Shown: one piece after another, positions 35,631 through 47,980 of the stretch
Numbering within the stretch: the stretch's first letter is position 1
Layout of the letters: each line of letters opens with the position of its first letter
DNA from: Margaritispora aquatica
Lineage: Eukaryota; Ascomycota; Leotiomycetes; Helotiales; Discinellaceae
DNA: 64,000 nucleotides
Assembly (NCBI GenBank): GCA_007644065.1
Contig: VJWN01000008.1
Span: 1,799,687-1,863,686 of the forward strand
Direction: 5' to 3'
The notes under the pieces: generated by a model
Seen by the model: only the letters and a program-made list of their open reading frames with translations
Database searches by the model: none
What the model was told of the DNA's origin: nothing
Translations under genes and position numbers: made by a program

Positions 35631-35978
35631 GGTGCTTCAGTGTGAATCAGTGCAGTGAGTATGCCTCGATTGTCCGTTTGACTTTACGTTCAATGCTTTG
35701 GGCTCGCGACTTGAGACATCATGTAGCTATAGATCTGGCATCATGCTGGCCTTTGTTCTACAAACTCGTTGTGACTAGCTAGTGAATTTGCTGTTTGCGG
35801 ACGCCACAAAGACCTCAAGTACCCCTCTTTCCAAGGAACTATAGATAAATTGAGTAGTCTCGCCAATTGATCGACCTCTCTGTGCTTGTTTGTGAAACAA
35901 AGTCTTTTGATGGTAATAGCCTTGAGCTCGCTAAATATTGTCGAAAACTTCGAGGGTTTCGACAAAGGGAACTACTTC
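35631..35978. other. Intergenic
   Basis: Upstream of the unknown membrane protein and downstream of the GNAT gene, both on the minus strand. No features recognised. Confidence 0.35.
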
Positions 35979-36832
35979 TCACCATGTCATTTCCAACCTC
36001 GCGTTAGGTTTCTTCTCAGCTCTTGGAGTCCTCCTCATGACAAAGTAACTTGTCTTTCCTTCACCCCCAAAATCCGCGAGATCGGAATCGATTCTCTCAA
36101 CCACTTCATACCCCTCCTTCAGAAACAAACTCGCTGCCTTTGGCCTTGCTCTCACCCATCTAAGAATGTTAACATATCTCCTTTGTCGATGACTCTGCTG
36201 TTTCTTTAACATACGTGGCTGCATTGAGTTTGTCTGCTTCCTCTGCACATTTCTCCGTGATTAACTTACCGACACCTTTGCGTTGATGAGCAGGATCAAC
36301 CATTGTATTTTGTCTCTCTGGTATCTAGTCAGCGAACATCTTTATCGCATAAGATTTATAGTGCGCACGGCAATCACGAGAGCGGTCGAGTCTTCCGACT
36401 GTAGACCCCAAAACCCTCGACATGAAGAACTCATACAACTTTTCATTCCTCCCAGCAGGAATCTCAAATTTCATCTGCAATGATTCCCATTCCTCAGCAC
36501 TGATAGGCTTAGGTATACCGAGGCCACCCCAGCCAGCCATATTGCTAAAGATGATTAGCTATATCCCCAAATTCACTTCTAGATATGTTCCAAGTTCATT
36601 CAGAGAGAACATACCCATCTTCGTCAACAACTTTCCAAGTCTGGCACACGCCAAGTTCAACGCCTTTTCCAAGCCGAGGCAGATTATTTTTGATGACAAC
36701 CTGGACCTGTTGATCATGTGTGACAGATCCCATAATGGTGGTCCAGAATGGGTCATCTTTCATTGCGCGAATCATTAGCTCGGCCATCTCGGTGACATCA
36801 CTCTGGTCTGCTGCAAGCACTCGATACGCCAT
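35979..36832 (-). CDS. GNAT-family N-acetyltransferase
   Basis: Four exons (36832-36615, 36544-36369, 36317-36215, 36159-35979) give 225 aa. Read without introns the region looks full of stops, but three GT-AG introns of 51-70 bases remove them and keep phase. The acetyl-CoA loop is VDPAHQRKGVGKLITEKC (Q/RxxGxG/A type), and the last strand-helix-strand is AASLFLKEGYEVVERI followed by YFVMRRTP. This is the common fungal GNAT type acting on small molecules or unknown targets in the cytosol. The N terminus YRVLAADQSDVTEMAELMI is also typical. Confidence 0.8.
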
Positions 36833-37302
36833 AGTCAATAAAAATCTGAATAGAAATGGGTGATGTGAATGGACGAAGTTATAAGCTCTTATATGCGTGT
36901 TTGAATGTGGTTCTTGCAAGTTATGCCGGGATCCGAAAATGATCTCCACGCGCTAGAACGATCCAACGCACAGTGGTTCACAAAGCCGAGCTTTCGACTA
37001 CATCAAGTTGAAAGTAAGCATTTGGTAAGCAAGGAAGCTTATGGGCATAAGAGTTCAACTCTTAATATATGTAAGCTTAAATGGATCAATATTAAGCGAA
37101 CTCGGGTTCTTCTCGAATGAGACTTGAGGATTAGGCGAGAGCTGTGACAACTGCCTGAGTCTGACTCAAGGACTGAATTGCTGCTGATAAGATACTAGAG
37201 CAGTTCAAGGTTGGTACTATATAGTCTCTCAGATATTATACCCACAGTAAGCTTACACTCGAAAGTGGGAGGCTTAGATTAACAGGATGGAAGTTTTCAA
37301 GC
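36833..37302. other. Intergenic
   Basis: Promoter side of the GNAT gene. Only short ORFs; nothing recognised. Confidence 0.35.
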
Positions 37303-37470
37303 TCAAACACATGATTTAACTTCTCCCACTCCACTGTCATCAATCACTCCAGCCTCTCGTTTCATGAAGACAAAGCTCGTCTTTCCCTTCCCTTAAAGCT
37401 CGTAGATATCAAGCGCCAACTTCGCTAGAACGTCATAACCCATCCTTTAAAACAAGTTTTTGGCACCTGC
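37303..37470 (-). pseudogene. Remnant of a second GNAT acetyltransferase (C terminus only)
   Basis: Read on the minus strand, one frame gives AGAKNLF-stop-RMGYDVLAKL ALDIYEL-stop-GKGKTSFVFMKREAG. This follows the C terminus of the neighbouring GNAT (PKAASLFLKEGYEVVERI, then GEGKTSYFVMRRTP) block by block. TAA stops stand at 37447-37449 and 37393-37395, and the upstream catalytic part is missing. It is most likely a decayed tandem duplicate in the same orientation. Confidence 0.6.
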
Positions 37471-37647
37471 CATAGTAGTCACCAAGGTAAAAACAGAGCA
37501 CGAATCGAGCATTTCTTAGAACAAATTGAAAAGGAATAAACGCACTTGCTTCAATATAAATCCCACAACTCCTTCACTAAAGTTTGAGGAATAAGTTATT
37601 ACAGACACAACGTTTCCAATAGGTAGCTCATTAATGAACGTCTAAGC

Positions 37648-39541
37648 CTACAGCTTGATACTCTTGACCAGGCCAGTCTTAATACCAGTCTTTTCACCAC
37701 TATACCCACCTCTCTCTTCACCACCCTTATACACAGCCTTCGTACTAGCCAACTTCTTCTTCTTCTCCTCGTACTTCTTCCTTTTCTTAACACGAGGATT
37801 CCTGACATCCTTCTTCCTCTTCGGCGCCAGACCCTTGTTCTTCTCGATCACATAACCAATAGCCCGCTTGCCATCTTCGTCGACTTCACCTTCCACAATA
37901 CGAACCAATCCTCCCTCGGCCTTAGCAGTTGCGATAGCGTCGAGTCGGGCTTGTTTGTCTGCTTTCTTTTGCTTGGAAGCTTTGGTGACCATATCGTAGT
38001 ACTCATCGCCATCCTCACGAACTTCAGCAGCAACTGCATCATCACCGCTATCATTGTCGTCTCCAAGCGCCGTGCCAGCACCGCCTCGGCCGTACTCATC
38101 AAGCTTCTTGCCACGCTTCTCTGCTTCAGCATTGAGTCGTGCTTGGCGATCCCGCAGTCTTTCACGATGAGGCAGATCAGCATCACCTCCTGCATCTCGT
38201 CCAGCATCTGCTCGCTTGTTGGCTTTCTGGGCAATCTGGGATGTGTAAAATCGTAGGGACTTTTTCTTCTGGGCCTTGTCGGCTGCCGATTTAGCGTCCA
38301 TGCTCTCTTCCTCGCCGAAGTCCGAATCATCTTCCTGAAGGGATATAATGGCTTTCGATTTCTTCGACGACTTTCGGGGGACCAAGTTGGCCAAATCTGC
38401 AAAGGACTCTTCGGCATCTTTGATCTGTTTTGCTCTGCGGCTGGCAGATTCCTCGGCAGCATCGATCCTCGCTTTCTCTTTACGGCCTTTCTTTGATGCC
38501 TTAGATATTTTAGGTGCAGCATCGATGGGCTCCGGTGAAGATTCGTCCTTCTTGTCTGGATGTGTCGCTATCTTGCGCAGTTTCACTTTCTCGGCCTTCT
38601 CCCAAAGCTCTCGAGTCTTGACCAAATAATCCATTACAGGGTGCTCGTGCAACTCTTCTGGGTCCATGGGCTGGTCTGCTGGTGATGCTAGAAGCGCAAA
38701 GTACATCCCCATTGTAGAAACGTAAGCACCTAATGCCCTGGCCTTAAGTAATGTGGCTGACGTTTTTGAAGTGAGTTTCTGTCCAGTAGCCTCCTCAATC
38801 TTCAACTGTTCCTTGAGGGTCTCCAACACAGGGCTCAACGTATGGAGCTCTTCCGCAATGAAATCGTACTCTGGATAGAGGGGTTGCATGATTTGGCGAA
38901 TTTCTTCAGCGGACATTCCTGGTACAATCCGGGGCCTCTCAAGAACTTCTGTAACGACTCGACCCTTTCCAACCCCACCCTTCTCAGTAACTGCAGAATC
39001 CGAAGGACCCCATCCATCAAGATCATTCAGCCCAAAGTCTGCATCTGACATCTTGGCCAATTTTTTCTTTTGTAGTCGCTTTGCCTCTGCCTCCTCTTCC
39101 AGGGCATCTGCCTCTGTCTGAATGGCATCATTATTGTAGTAGTCCTTTTTCGACGATCCCCATCCCTCGTCTTCTTCTTCCTCATCTGCGACCTTTTCAT
39201 CATCAGAGTCCTCATCCCCTTGCGCCTCTGGTTGATCGTTTTCGTCCTCTTCGCTCTCGGAATACCTTAAAACCTCTTCATCAGAGTGTTCGAGCTCTGC
39301 ATGAACGATTAGAGAGATCCAATAGAATTAGTCTCATATGCGCACCTTCGGCCTGCCATTTCTTTTGCCTCTTTACGTCCGGTCCATCTTCCAACATCAC
39401 CTTGTCGCGATTGATGTGGAATTCGTCCTCCGAATCTGCGAGGTCTTCGTAGGAAGTGAAGGCGCGCATCTTATTCTTAGCTTCAAATCTATTTTCCTTG
39501 ACCGGAGCGCTGGAAGCGCCAACCTTCCTTTTCTTGCCCAT
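37648..39541 (-). CDS. SAS10: Sas10/Utp3, small-subunit processome protein
   Basis: Two exons (39541-39346, 39296-37648) give 614 aa. The N terminus is basic then strongly acidic (EHSDEEVLRYSESEED, DEDSDDEKVADEEEED). The Sas10/Utp3/C1D core follows with YPEYDFIAEELHTLSPVLET and RALGAYVSTMGMYFALL. The C terminus has the Sas10 domain RAIGYVIEKNKGLAPKRKKD with RNPRVKKRKKYEEKKKKL. The family is a U3 snoRNP / SSU processome component needed for 18S rRNA maturation in the nucleolus; yeast Sas10 was first found through silencing effects. Length is as expected. Confidence 0.93.
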
Positions 39542-40031
39542 TGTGAAGTTCGAGTTATGATTGCAAAGTTTGGGTGCAACATCGACATTTCTCCAAGCTT
39601 GGAAAACTTCTTTCCTTATCTTAGCGCGAAAGTGTGATAAAGCCTTTTTCGCTTACAGAACCATATCCCCGCCACGTCCGCTTTATCAAAGGGGATTGTT
39701 TACTTGCTGCATGTAGTTCTTGACCGAGTCGTCACAGTCCAATGCCGAAGAAAAATCGACATGTTGAATCTCTCTGGCGTGTTGTGCTGGACGGTGGCCA
39801 CAAATCTGGAAAGTGCTGGCCGGTAGCATTTCTCGATACTTAATCCACCCATAGATCGAACGAGAATCCTGATAATTTTTGCAGCAGGGAGGAAAGCAAA
39901 CAACAGATGATCTCAGCCGTCAAAGTTTTTTTTCAAGTTTTTTTTTTTTAATTGCAGCTTTGAATATTGTGAATTGTCAATTTCCATGTTAGGGTTCTCC
40001 TGCATTGTTTTATAGCCCAAAATTTTGCAAG
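39542..40031. other. Intergenic
   Basis: Sas10 promoter side and 3' flank of the peptidase. A T-run followed by A/T tract lies near 39930-39950. No gene seen. Confidence 0.35.
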
Positions 40032-41062
40032 CTAGCCCAAGAAGTCGTTCACCACCCTCAAGTACTTTTCCCATTCCTCCAGTTGAGGACAGTGACTTGA
40101 TTCCTTAAACCTGGCCCACTTCACCTCTTTGATCTTATCAAAGAATGGCTGCACAACCTCGTCTTGCGCCTCATCGTATTTCCCATTGATCAAAAGTGTC
40201 AAAACTTCAATTTCACCCAGTTGTGGGATCACCGTCCAGCTTCGTAGGGAACCTGTGATATAAAACTCGTTAGGTCCGTTCATGGTAAGGTACACGGTAT
40301 TGTCTGCTTTTAGTTGAGCGAAACTGTCTGTCAGCTCCTTGGGATTTGGCGAAATTCGACAGACATGCTTCATATAAAAAACATCCATTGATGATGCTTC
40401 GTATTCGGGGCTGTCTGTTGTCCCAGCTGCTTCATGTTCAAGAAGCGTCTTTTGAACATCTTGCGGCAGATTTCCACGGAGTCTATTGGCTGTTTGAACC
40501 CCTAAGTCATGTCAATCCCGATACCAAAGTTTATTCCAGTAAACATACAGAGTTGCATACTAGCAGGCGAATTGCCTATAATCAACTTCTTCAACCCCGC
40601 CGGATTTCTGATAGCAAACTCAGCTGCGAGCATACCACCCCATGATTGTCCGAGCAAGTCATGATTATCATGAATACCAAGATGCTTCAGCAGATTTTCG
40701 AGCTCTCGAATGAAGAGATTGACGGTCCAGAACTCAGTATTACCACGAAGATGAGGCAGGTGGGTGGAACGACCACAGCCGAGTTGGTTGTACATGATGA
40801 CGGCCCTGGAGCCATACTCCGAAGCAGCTAGGCCTTGAAGTGGAAGGAGGTAGTTGTGTGCAACGCCGGGACCTCCATGAAGGATTATTAATGGTCTAAG
40901 GTCAGTGTCGGCTAGAGATCCAAAGATTGTGTACCACTGAGATCTGTTAGTGAAATTTCCTAGCTTGGTAGTGAATTGATAATGATGGGGTGCATTGGAT
41001 TTGTGAGGTAGGCGAGACGATGAAGCGAATTTGGAGAAGAGTGTTGTTAAAGTTTTAGTCAT
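40032..41062 (-). CDS. Proline iminopeptidase-like alpha/beta hydrolase (S33)
   Basis: Two exons (41062-40549, 40501-40032) give 327 aa. The oxyanion motif LIILHGGPGVAHNYLLP and the nucleophile elbow LLGQSWGGMLAAEFAIR are exact for S33 prolyl aminopeptidases, with MYNQLGCGRST between them. The C terminus has the acid in LLINGKYDEA and the catalytic His in SSHCPQLEEWEKY. YLTMNGPNEFYITGSL is typical of the subfamily. Function is probably removal of N-terminal proline or a related amide hydrolysis. The N terminus has no clear signal peptide. Confidence 0.88.
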
Positions 41063-42986
41063 GGGAAGCTGGGGAAGCTGTGAGACGAGAACTATTTCAG
41101 CTCAATCGTGAAGATTTGAGAAGCTTCAAGAGGAGCAAGCAGACACCAAGACGTTCAAAAGTGGGAAGATATTTGCTTACAGTTTTACATGAAGCACCAG
41201 CGCCTTCAACCTCAAAAGAGACCTCAGCTTCTATAACAGATATGCCATTTCCATCATATCTCTGTGAGCGGTAGCTGGGTAACTGGATCGAGGGTCTTCT
41301 GATTGACAGATAAATCTTGGTATTTCATGAGAAGGCAGCATCAGTTCACACTTTTAAGTGTGATCTACCTAAATAGCACAAGAGCACGTGATAGGTGGAA
41401 GTACCTACATACCTTACCTACCAAAAGCAAGACAAGAGAGTTAAGTAATGTCTTGTTGTCTGAAGCGCAAATTAGAATAGTGTAATTCTCAGTCTAATAG
41501 TTGAGAGAGAATTGGATCTCCGCCAATAGGATGCATTCAGCTAGCATGATTGCGTCTGCAAGCGAGGACCTTTGAACTCAGCGTGATAGGCTCTGGTTGC
41601 AAAGTCCGAGTTAAAGCTGGAGATGATTGGAGGGATGGAGGCTATTTTCTTCCTTTAGCTATGGGACGCAAGATAGTAGATGTGAAGACAGTGAAGTTGA
41701 GGACCAAACAAGTGGTTGTCATGTTTCTTTCTTTGCCTCTCCTTCATTTTGTGATGATGCGATGAAAACGGATATTCAGACTCCAAGTATTTTCTACTCC
41801 AAGAATGCAAAGATTTTAAAGGAAATCAATAAACGTGGCCCAGAGAAACAATGGCTCGTCGCTCCCTGTTTGACTTGCCTTCTGTAGACGTTTGTAGAAG
41901 AATAAGGTACCTGATAAATTTGTCACTCGACAGGGTTTGCTTGTTGACGTTGGCGATCAGGATGGCGATCAGGCGTTAGCTTTAAAGTCTGGATTCGATA
42001 AAGAATCTTAACACGTGCTTCCTTAACGAAGTTAGTCTCAAAAGATCATCATTTCCACAAGCCAAGTGCAGCCACCAAAAGCCACTGCCCCGGCTTTTGA
42101 ACTACACAGACTTCGCAATATCACCAAGGCAGCATAGTAACAAACGAACCTCCGTCACACTTGTTCATGGATATAACGCTGTTTGCTGTTCTACGGAATA
42201 TTTCAGGTGTTTATCGAGAGCCGTCATCCACCCAACTTCTTTTTCACAAGCTTTACATGATGCGAAGCTATGGCGTTGGGAACGTCCGGTATTTAGTCGG
42301 CGGGTTCAGAGGTGACCGGTCAAAGCAAGCGCTTGGTATATGGTGGACCCATTATTCTATCCCCCAAAGTTCTCTACTTCCCTTCACCTGCGCTCAGAGC
42401 AATCCTTTTTCTTGAGTCAATACCAAGCAAGCAGTCAGGGTATTCTGACCCCTGCCGCTGACTGTATCATGAATCAAAAGCCGAGGCAGTCTCAAACAAG
42501 CTGCTAGGTACTGATCATAGAACTGGACGATAAATTTCTCTAGTAAGGTATCACATCAATGGATATCTTCTTACAAGCTCTTCATCACAGCATGTTTCAA
42601 AGCTATCAGAGTCTTTCACTCGTTCCTAAGTAACTTCAGAAATTCGACATTTCAACGTCCAGGAAATTTTATTTTGGGATTTAAGGATAGGCACTGAGGT
42701 GGGGCTCGGAGGAAGAGGCTAAAATAAGTACCAATTTGTTGTGCCGCATCCGCCCCCAAATTTGATCGACTTCGGGCTGTGGATTTCGTAGCTTGGGTCC
42801 AATGGGAAAGTCCCTATTATACCCATGCCTTTCTTTTGGAACTGTCATCCAAAGCCACAAATTTCGACAGGCTTCAATCGGAATAGCCTGAGAAGAGGAA
42901 GATGAGATATGAGATTCATAAGAGGCGTGCGCCCACCGCTGCAAGACGATCATGGTCGCTGCATCTTGCCGTGGACCGTTATCAAG
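41063..42986. other. Long intergenic stretch without recognised genes
   Basis: About 1.9 kb. Several 60-100 codon ORFs exist on both strands, but none shows a family motif or joins to a larger model. I see no tRNA or transposon signs. Confidence 0.35.
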
Positions 42987-44529
42987 ATGCTTCAAAGGGT
43001 GGTGCTTCTCTTGCTACTGGCGATGTTTTCGCTTGGTAAGTTCACCAAATTGGAATGGCTTTTCTTTTTCTTGCTGCTTATGTGATTGCATACTCACAGT
43101 GAACAGTAAGCGGAGCCATCCTGTCTTCGAAGCCACTGATCAGTCGCCAGGAGACATCTCCTGTGGTGATTAAGCGAGACGAGCTTGCTTCTAGAGCCTT
43201 GGGAAGTGGGAATACTTTACGGATACTATGCCTCGGAGCTTCGATTGTCTATGGGTATCACTCATCAGATGGAAATGGATTCAGATATGGATTAAGGAAG
43301 AAGTTAGTTGAGGATGGAAACATTGTCAACATGATTGGGAGTCTCACAGGAGGCACCATGGCGGACAACCAAGTTGAGGGGTGGATCGGCTACAGAATCG
43401 CAGAAGTAGGACTCAAAGCCGACATCTCCCTACCTCAGCTTCCTAATGTAGTTTGTATTCACGTCGGCAGTAAGTGAGACCATCTTGTACTAAGCAGCTG
43501 CTAACAAATCTTCAGCAAACGATATGAATCAAGGATACAACGTACCCCAAGCTGGTGAAAGACTAGCTAAAGTCATCGACAAGATATTCACCACCGTGCC
43601 AGGCGTCACCATTATCGTCTCGACACTGCTTCCTACTGGCGCGTCGGCTGCTGAGGCCAATGTTCTCAAGTATAACACCGATTTGATTACGGTCGTCAGC
43701 TCACGAGCTGCAGCCGGAAAGCGTATCACGTTGGTTGATATGCACACCATAACAGACCTGGGAGCAGACGGCATTCACCCCACAGACGAAGGATACCGGA
43801 AGATGTCGACAGTTTTCTATAATGGGATCCTTTCCATGGGAGCTGTGATTCAACCCCCAGCAGATGTGCCAGGTGTGAACGACGCCGCTGCGCCGAACGA
43901 TAAGGGCGTCATTGTCAATGTCGACATTTCTTGTCTGGTTTCAGTTGCAGTGAGCTCAAGCAAGTGTGTGACGAATACGCGCAAGCCCGAGAGCTGTGAT
44001 CCAAAGATTTCAGGCTGTCCATATGGAGCGACGACAACTGTGACCAATTCTCGGGTTTCAAGCATTGATCCTACACCGACCCCGACCTCAGCATTTGCGA
44101 CTGTAAAGCCAGTTGTTGGTGCTGTATCCACGATTTCTAGCAGCATTTCTTCGCCAGGTAAGGAATATTCCAGTTCGGTTGTGCATTCTATGCAGAGTGA
44201 GACCCCGATGAGCACTTCTGTGGCTGCCTATCTACCAAATTACACGTCTATTGGTACTTTATGGTGCTTCCATGTTTGCGCTCAACGCTAATGTAGCCAG
44301 GCGCTTCCACAAATACCTCATTCTCTACTACTTCGGCCACTCCTCTGGTGTCTGGTAAGCTTGTCTAGGACTGCAGTGTGGATATAAACTGACCCTATTT
44401 GAAGCAGGGTCCTCCTCCAGTGTTGCAGCAGCCTCAACCACAAAGGCTAGCTTGGCTAATCGACTCACACCAATGAACTTCACCATCTGGACTCTAGTGA
44501 TAACTGGGATCGTTGGATGTCTATCTTGA
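42987..44529 (+). CDS. Secreted SGNH (GDSL-like) hydrolase, probably GPI-anchored
   Basis: Five exons (42987-43035, 43107-43469, 43516-44253, 44301-44354, 44408-44529) give 441 aa. The signal peptide is MLQRVVLLLLLAMFSLVSGA. SGNH blocks follow: block I LRILCLGASIVYGYHSSDGN (GAS in place of GDS, common in this subfamily), the GTND of block III formed at the second intron, and block V DGIHPTDEGY with Asp and His of the triad. A long Ser/Thr-rich linker ends in a hydrophobic tail (FTIWTLVITGIVGCLS), as in GPI-anchored wall proteins. It probably deacetylates or de-esterifies polysaccharides at the cell surface. Confidence 0.82.
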
Positions 44530-46295
44530 ATGCCGGCTGCTGATGTATGAATTAATCGATAAAAACAAGGGCAAATTGACTCTTGGAATCTTGATTTGTG
44601 ACTTAGTTCACAATCTCTGGTCGCCAGTATTGGGACTGCTTGCAGGAACGAAGAGACAAAAACCCTCCCTTTTCCTCGGATGCTGAATTTGCACTCCAGG
44701 AAGGTCGATCTCCTCGGCCAAGAAGCTGAATGCGTGGCCCTGGAAACAGCTCGCTTGATTATAAATTCAGCATGAGTTCGGTCGTGAATATCACCTTGAA
44801 CTAGTACGAGATCAAGTCGGCATCAGATCTTGAGAGCATAAGCTCTAGGCGCTCCAAGATCCCACTTGAGATGCTAGAAAAACATGCGATCCATACTCGA
44901 CGAATTGTGGAATAGACCGGCTGGTAGTGTTGCCTGGTTGCTTGGTTGAGCAAGATAAGACTCGCCGATGAGATCCAACAAGAAGAGCAAAACGTCGAAA
45001 TCTGCCTGTAAGAGCAGAATTATCAGTATGCTAGTACGCTACAGAGTATTTGCGATGTTTTGACAAGAAGATTTAGTGATTTGGTGTTAAATAGAATGTA
45101 GCTAAGTCTTTGAAGGGAGTGCCTTAGGTCAGATTTACACAAGTTGGTCAGAGGAAGAATATGAAGTATACGTTATCACCTGATAACTTTTTGAAAAAGT
45201 TGTTCGTACCTGTAGGTGCTCTCTACGAGAACTGCTGATTCGGATTCTTGAATTGTGTAACTCCAGTTCGGAAAAGGAAATGAATTGATGTCTCTCGCAC
45301 TGTGTTGTGGTTAATAGAAAAAAGTACCCCCAGGACTCACTCACTCATACCTGCCTCGCCTCCGTAGATGTTCTAGCCCTTCACCTTTCAACCCCTGTCT
45401 CAGGTCGTCTCGTCTTATCCCTCGTTATTTCTCGGAGCTCGGCAGTCTGACTGATACTTTGTTGCATGTCGTGGCAATGCTCTGTAGGCTTGATCATGCT
45501 CGAATCATGCGCTGAGCAGGCGGTCCTTGAAAATGAAATTTTAAACATGAGAGGCAAACACATTTCATCAGTAGTATTTGTGAAGATGAGGTGAAGTGTG
45601 TGAAGAATATTAAAACTACAACATCAGCTACTCGAACCCAAAGGTGAATTAAATACTTGGAGAAAATTAAAAAAAAGCTGTCCAAAAATAAACCCAACAA
45701 GGTGTACAGTACAGTACCTTATCTTATCCCTTATCCGATCCAGGATAGTCCTGTCCAGTCCTCTACATATCGTCAGGCTGAACCTCCGACCGTCAGATAC
45801 TAACAATGCTTAGTGAATGAACTGTGAGGTAGCCTAGCCCTTGAGACCGCCCAAAGGCCAGCCGACACCAGTGCCATGACCAGACCAGAACCTCCCCGTC
45901 TTCCTCAAATTCACCTTCATTTCTCGAAAACACCAACTCTTTTTTACCCCATTCACCCCCAGGACATACACCGTAACCCTAGGCGCCCTCCCAGCCGAGT
46001 ACGAAGAGTCTTCTTCCGTGTATCTCGATTCCATTCCCCAACACATTCATCTGGCCATCTCAAAGATTCAGATCGATCTGCCTTGCCTCCGATTTCAATT
46101 TCGAGTTCGACTCCGATACCTGCAACTGCCTACTCGGTCTTGAATAAGAATAATTCCTCGAACCTTCGAAACAGATACAGCTTCGAAACAGATACCGCTA
46201 AAAGCTAAAAGCTAAAAGCAATATACCTGCTTCCTGATTCCCATCCACCAGTCTCTACCAAAACACACCGTCCCTCATTACCACCTCTCAGCACA
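44530..46295. other. Long intergenic stretch, 5' leader of the E2 gene
   Basis: No gene recognised in about 1.8 kb. Close to the E2 start there are a 14-base direct repeat (ttcgaaacagatac, about 46163 and 46182) and a GCTAAAA triple repeat. CT-rich leader sequence precedes the start. Confidence 0.4.
46197..46217. repeat. GCTAAAA x3 tandem repeat
   Basis: Three perfect 7-base units about 80 bases before the E2 start codon. Confidence 0.9.
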
Positions 46296-47091
46296 ATGTC
46301 GAACGCAGCCAAGAATCGTTTGATGAACGAGTACAAGTCCTTGAACTCCGAGAAATGGCTCAAGATCGAGGTAAGTTTGTAAGCAAGAGAACGCGGGGTT
46401 ATAATGCTAATGTCACAAAGCTGGATGAAGGTGCTATCTTCAAATGGGATATACTCCTCTTCGTGATCAATCCTGAAAGTGTCTTCCATGGCGCTTGCTT
46501 GAAGGTATGCAGCATTTCCCCAGTTGGCAGATCCATAACTTACGTACTTTGCAGGCCCAGATGAAGTTCGAGAAAGATTACCCTATGTCGCCCCCTTCCT
46601 TCAAGTTCGTGCGCCCAGTCCACCACCCAAACGTATACGAGGATGGCCGAGTCTGCATCTCCATTCTACATGCAGCTGGCGAGGACGAGCAGTCCGGAGA
46701 GCTGGCTAGCGAACGATGGTCGTCTGTCCAAAGTGTCGAGAGCGTTCTCCGATCCATCCTCGTGCTTCTCGATAACCCCGAGATCTCCTCCCCTGCCAAC
46801 GTCGACGCTAGTGTGATGTACCGTAACAACAAGGAATTATACAACGCAAAAGCACATGCAGTGGTTGAGAAGTCAAAGGATGATGTGCCAGAAGGCTTTA
46901 CTGTGCCAACCACATTGGTCGAGGCCCCACCTCACAAGTTTGACGACGATGATGACTTCTGGGGCGGAAGTGGCGACGAGGATGACTTTGGAGCCAGCGA
47001 CAGCTCGGAGGGGGAAATGGAGATCGATGAAGACGAAGAGGACGAGAATGAAGACCCAGAAGAGGAGCAAGAGGACGAAGACGAAAAATGA
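46296..47091 (+). CDS. Cdc34/Ubc3-type ubiquitin-conjugating enzyme E2
   Basis: Three exons (46296-46370, 46421-46504, 46555-47091) give 231 aa. The UBC fold has IFKWDILLFVINPESVFHG, SPPSFKFVRPVHHPNVY and the active-site GRVCISILH with Cys87. The insertion after the cysteine (AGEDEQSGELASERW) is the acidic-loop type found in Cdc34/Ube2G/Ube2R. The C terminus is a long Asp/Glu tail, which in Cdc34 binds the SCF cullin. So the likely role is SCF-dependent K48 chain building in cell-cycle control. The combination of loop and acidic tail makes Cdc34 preferred over Ubc7. Confidence 0.9.
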
Positions 47092-47980
47092 ACAACCTTG
47101 TATGGATCATCTAACCCATTGATCGGACGGTTAACGATATTCAATACCTTCTACTTCGTTGGGGCACAAATTCTACTCTTTTTCATGGCAATAGGGGTTT
47201 ACAGGCGACACATCTCCATCATTTTGCTGCAGAGCATCGCATTGGCCTGGGTCTTTTCTTGTCTCTTCGGCGTACGGGTCAGAGGCGAAAGCAGGGCATT
47301 TACTTCGGCGTAACTCTATGGTTTGGGTTTGCTTTAGACACGGCGAATATGGGTACGGGGCGCATATCGCATCTACTGAGGAGTAATATGGAGGGGTAGG
47401 ATCAGTGGTAGTAGCAGAATTGCACAACTAAAAGATCTCAGCAAAATTTCCATATCACTGTGTGCGTGCATGAGTTGTTATTGCAGTATGATCACTACCT
47501 AAGCTCAGGTAATCTAAGGGTAGGTAATTGGACATGTTGGTAGTACTAACAACTCAGATGTACGGTTGATAATCATAGCAGCAAGGCTGACCCAACCTGG
47601 AATTTCCCCTCAATGCACGTGCCAAGTATGTAGAAGGACCAAGGTAGCCAAAACTGACAAGGGTGCATGTGCATTGGAGCTTCTGGAGTTCTGAGGTATG
47701 AGCAAGGACGAGAGCTTCACCAGTTGGCGCACTTCAAAGTCAACAAAAGCCCTGCAATTGTCCCAGCATTTACCAATCAACCAAGAAATCAAGCACAATC
47801 ACACAACAGATATTGAGCGACCGTAGGAATCATTCTAGTAATCGTTACAATCTTGTTATCTTAAACCCAAAAAGCATGCTTGTAAGATCGCAATTTAGAA
47901 CTCCCTATTATACAATCCTGTCTCTAATCGTTACTCAGACTACAGCTATCCTTTAGCAATACGAATTATAATCTGCGGCA
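47092..47980. other. Intergenic
   Basis: 3' flank of the E2 gene and promoter of the UBA/UIM protein. No gene recognised. Confidence 0.35.

Noticed and set aside
35979..36832. GNAT gene as a pseudogene with several stops
   Set aside because: Three introns with good donors, branch-like sequences and correct phase remove every stop and restore the family blocks.
46873..47144. Minus-strand ORFs opposite the E2 tail
   Set aside because: They are mirror frames of the Asp/Glu-rich codon run of the E2 C terminus.
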